Positions 34,125-36,676 of a stretch of 36,676 bases of DNA are shown here, piece after piece; the stretch's first letter is position 1; every line of letters begins with the position of its first letter. Below the pieces are notes generated by a model, which saw only the letters and a list, made by a program, of their open reading frames with translations, had not been told where the DNA came from and did no database searches. This DNA comes from Lysobacterales bacterium (GTDB taxonomy: Bacteria; Pseudomonadota; Gammaproteobacteria; Xanthomonadales; Marinicellaceae). The translations under genes and the position numbers were made by a program. The DNA lies in contig JAMOMK010000077.1 in the NCBI GenBank assembly GCA_027067055.1, forward strand, positions 1 through 36,676, in the 5' to 3' direction.

Positions 34125-36299
34125 ATGGAAATAAAAGTTAATTACCTCGACAATCTTCGCCTAGAAGCCAAATTTGATGATTTTACTGTTATCTCAGATC
34201 AACCCATTCGCTATAAAGGCGATGGTTCGGCACCTGGTCCTTTTGATTACTTTTTGGCATCTTCTGCCATGTGTGCGGCTTATTTTGTACGCGTTTATTG
34301 TATCTCTCGTGATATCCCAACTGAAAACATTCGCTTATCACAAAACAACATTGTTGACCCTGAAAACCGTTACAAACAAACCTTTCAAATCCAGTTAGAA
34401 TTGCCCGAAAGCATCTCAGACAAACACCGTAGAGGTATTTTACGTTCGATTGACCGTTGTACAGTTAAGAAAGTTATTCAAACAGGCATTGAGTTTAAAG
34501 CTGAAATTGTCGACAATTTAGATACTGATTCTCATCGCTTATTGTTAGAAAAAACAGATGGTTCCGAAACATTTATTGAAGGTAAAGATTTGCCTTTGGA
34601 ACAAACCATCAAAGAAATGTCTGCATTAATAGCTAGTTTAGGTATGAAAATTGAGATTGCTTCGTGGCGAAATATTGTGCCCAATGTATGGTCTTTGCAT
34701 ATTCGCGATGCTGCCTCACCGATGTGTTTTACCAATGGCAAAGGATCCAGCAAAGAAAGTGCTTTGTGCTCAGCTTTGGGTGAGTTTATTGAACGTCTTA
34801 ACTGTAATTTTTTCTACAACGACCAATATTTGGGAGAAGAAATTGCCAATAGTGAATTTGTGCATTACCCAAGCGAAAAATGGTTTAAACCCAATGCAAA
34901 AGATGAATTGCCAGATGGAATCTTAGATAATTATTGCTTAGAAATCTATAATCCTGATGACGAACTTTGCGGTTCACATTTGATTGACACCAACTCAGGC
35001 AATAAAGAACGCGGTATTTGTTCGATACCCTATGTACGTCAATCCGATGGTGAAACGATTTATTTTCCATCTAACCTGATTGAAAATTTATTCCTCAGTA
35101 ATGGCATGAGTGCTGGCAATAACTTAGCAGAAGCACAGGTGCAATGTTTATCCGAAATATTCGAACGTGCGGTTAAAAAACAAATTATCGAAGAAGAAAT
35201 CACCCTACCCGACGTACCACATAAAGTGTTAGAGAAATACCCAAGCATCTTAGCAGGGATTGATGCCCTAGAACAACAGGGTTTTCCTGTAGTTGTAAAA
35301 GATGCCTCACTCGGTGGTCAGTTCCCTGTTATGTGTGTGACTCTGATGAACCCCAAAACAGGTGGGGTCTTTGCCTCATTTGGCGCACATCCTAGTTTTG
35401 AAGTCGCTTTAGAGCGCAGTTTAACTGAACTTTTACAAGGCCGAAGTTTTGAAGGCTTAAATGATGTGCCCAAACCAACATTTAATAGCCATGCTGTGCA
35501 AGAACCCGAAAACTTTGTTGATCATTTTATTGATTCTACAGGCATCATCTCATGGAAATTCTTCAGCGCAAAAAGCGATTATGAATTTTGTCAGTGGGAT
35601 TTTTCAGGCACCAACCAAGAAGAAAGCGATGGCTTGTTTGCTATTCTTAAAAAACTTGGCAAAGAAGTATATGTTGCAGAATTTAACGAATTGGGTGCAT
35701 CGGCATGTCGAATCTTAGTGCCTGATTATTCAGAAGTGTATTTAGTCGAAGACCTGATTTGGAACAACACCAATATGGCATTGGATTATCGTGAAGACAT
35801 TTTAAATATCCACAGTTTGAATGATGAAGCATTAACAAATTTAGTCGAACGCTTGGAAGAAAGCCAACTCGATAACTACATGGATATCACCACCCTAATC
35901 GGCATCGTATTCGATGAAAACACCGTCTGGGGACAACTCACTATCCTAGAACTCAAAATCCTCAGCTACCTCGCCCTGAAAAATCACGAAGAAGCCTTAG
36001 ATTTAGTCGAACAATTCCTGCAATACAACGATAACACAGTCGAACGTGGTCTATTTTACCAAGCCATTCATGCCGTTTTAGTTATCACTTTAGATGAAGA
36101 ATTGCAGCTTGAAGATTACCTCCCTAACTTCAAGCGTATGTTTGGTAATGAAACCATGGATAAAGTCGTTGGTTCAGTCAATGGCACAATAAGGTTTACT
36201 GGTTTATTCAAAACCAGCATGAAACTCGAAGGCATAGACAAACATTTAAAACTGATAGAAAGTTATAAGAAATTGCATAAAGCAAGGAGTAAGTCTTAA
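34125..36299 (+). CDS. ycaO: OsmC-YcaO domain fusion protein
   Basis: A 724-residue protein in three parts: an OsmC-like domain (about 1-140, with YKGDGSAPGPFDYFLASSAM and a cysteine pair region near AMCAAYF), a YcaO ATP-binding domain (about 190-560) and a helical TPR-like C-terminus (600-720). YcaO nucleotide-binding motifs are GKGSSKESALCSALGEFIER and AEAQVQCLSEIFER. The C-terminus lacks the proline-rich PxPxP end of azoline-forming YcaO enzymes, so a peptide-toxin role is unlikely. E. coli YcaO, with the same core, is linked to RimO-dependent methylthiolation of ribosomal protein S12. No precursor peptide or partner dehydrogenase is next to it. Confidence 0.88.
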   Translation: MEIKVNYLDNLRLEAKFDDFTVISDQPIRYKGDGSAPGPFDYFLASSAMCAAYFVRVYCISRDIPTENIRLSQNNIVDPENRYKQTFQIQLELPESISDKHRRGILRSIDRCTVKKVIQTGIEFKAEIVDNLDTDSHRLLLEKTDGSETFIEGKDLPLEQTIKEMSALIASLGMKIEIASWRNIVPNVWSLHIRDAASPMCFTNGKGSSKESALCSALGEFIERLNCNFFYNDQYLGEEIANSEFVHYPSEKWFKPNAKDELPDGILDNYCLEIYNPDDELCGSHLIDTNSGNKERGICSIPYVRQSDGETIYFPSNLIENLFLSNGMSAGNNLAEAQVQCLSEIFERAVKKQIIEEEITLPDVPHKVLEKYPSILAGIDALEQQGFPVVVKDASLGGQFPVMCVTLMNPKTGGVFASFGAHPSFEVALERSLTELLQGRSFEGLNDVPKPTFNSHAVQEPENFVDHFIDSTGIISWKFFSAKSDYEFCQWDFSGTNQEESDGLFAILKKLGKEVYVAEFNELGASACRILVPDYSEVYLVEDLIWNNTNMALDYREDILNIHSLNDEALTNLVERLEESQLDNYMDITTLIGIVFDENTVWGQLTILELKILSYLALKNHEEALDLVEQFLQYNDNTVERGLFYQAIHAVLVITLDEELQLEDYLPNFKRMFGNETMDKVVGSVNGTIRFTGLFKTSMKLEGIDKHLKLIESYKKLHKARSKS

Positions 36300-36566
36300 A
36301 AGCAATAACGCTAAAATCGCAAAGAAGGCGCAAAGTCCCCAAAGCTTTAATTTTATTTGAAATGATGGTCTATGCGTAGGATGTGGCTTTGCCCATCAGC
36401 AGAGTTTTAAAGACCTCGATAATTAAATTTTCTGAAAGCTATAAAAAATGATATGGATATAAGTAAGTTTACAAACATTCCAGTTAAGCAAATGGAGTAA
36501 TCCCCAAATCCCGATATAGAAAGTACGATGGGGTGCAGCCTTGTTGACACTTGTCACAATGTAACA
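36300..36566. other. gene-free right-hand spacer with short repeats
   Basis: No credible gene was found after ycaO up to the edge fragment. The stretch contains AATCGCAAAGAAGGCGCAAAG near 36315 (related in style to the repeats at 662-983), GTAGGATGTGGCTTTGCCCA near 36378, a common type of intergenic repeat, and the CCCAAATCCCGATATAGAA word near 36503. Confidence 0.5.
36502..36533. repeat. short dispersed repeat, right copy
   Basis: Begins CCCCAAATCCCGATATAGAA and ends AAGTACGATGGGG, so the ends CCCC and GGGG can pair. Its core recurs at 28380-28398 with a single difference. Confidence 0.5.
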
Positions 36567-36676
36567 TCATTTTAAATTAACCCCGTATCTATTTATCTTA
36601 TCCCAAAACTGCTCCCACCGATCGCCTGACTGAACCAGAGCCCTTAATGTTAAAACAATGTGAGCCCCATGTTTCT
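36567..36676 (-). CDS. C-terminal fragment, possibly transposase-like
   Basis: An open frame enters from the right edge and ends at 36567. Its 35 visible residues read HGAHIVLTLRALVQSGDRWE then QFWDKINRYGVNLK. The pattern LRALVQSxxRWExFW recalls the end of some transposase families, but the fragment is too short to name. It may also be chance. Confidence 0.3.
   Translation of the reverse strand, partial: KHGAHIVLTLRALVQSGDRWEQFWDKINRYGVNLK

Noticed and set aside
34125-36299. Azole/azoline peptide (TOMM) biosynthesis cluster around the YcaO protein
   Set aside because: No precursor peptide, E1-like or dehydrogenase gene is adjacent, and the C-terminus lacks the PxPxP end.

Overview
The window looks like the chromosome of a low-GC gammaproteobacterium. 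Pointers are a core set (metG, slyX, tadA, dnaE, trpE-trpG, the YhcB/ZapG and YdcH families, phoB/phoR), a type II secretion pseudopilin set, and secreted proteins ending in Phe-x-Asn-Gly-Phe-Glu, a tail I associate with Marinicella- and Xanthomonadales-like genomes. The genus is inference only; no rRNA or tRNA gene was found to confirm it.

Layout. 1-2.5 kb, minus strand: a partial acyl-CoA dehydrogenase downstream of methylmalonate-semialdehyde dehydrogenase (valine catabolism), separated by two copies of a cruciform-type repeat. 2.6-4.0 kb: zapG, a YdcH/DUF465 protein and a DUF2288 protein, with two clear terminators. 4.0-6.9 kb: gspG-H-I-J-K, the complete pseudopilin set in one tightly packed operon but without the secretin, ATPase or platform genes. 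7.2-9.3 kb: trpE-trpG, overlapping by one base. 9.4-13.3 kb, plus strand: a membrane acyltransferase, then metG, an exported DsrE-like protein and slyX. 13.3-16.4 kb, minus strand: tadA behind a three-gene Gld-like ABC transporter. 16.5-18.7 kb, plus strand: a fatty acid desaturase and an S1/P1 nuclease; a PepSY membrane protein converges on them. 19.6-22.0 kb is an accessory stretch with an unknown protein, a decayed NodB-type polysaccharide deacetylase and a methyltransferase. dnaE follows.

25.7-29.8 kb is a phosphate-response block on the minus strand: a phosphate-selective-type porin (upstream), phoR, a strongly shortened PhoU-like protein and phoB. The porin and the phoU'-phoB pair each have a promoter in which an 18-bp Pho box lies exactly 10 bp before a -10 hexamer, so PhoB probably drives the porin and itself. 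phoR has no such box. The porin closely resembles Bacteroidetes porins and is probably acquired.

29.8-34.0 kb is an accessory module: two adjacent secreted proteins for polysaccharide breakdown (a heparinase II/III-like protein and a parallel beta-helix protein), bracketed by remnants of IS3 and IS200 elements. Both end in the same FxNGFE tail, and could be cargo for a system such as the type II secretion apparatus, though nothing in the sequence proves that. 34.1-36.3 kb encodes an OsmC-YcaO fusion protein. The right edge holds several short dispersed repeats and what may be the end of a transposase-like gene. No CRISPR array, phage or riboswitch was seen.
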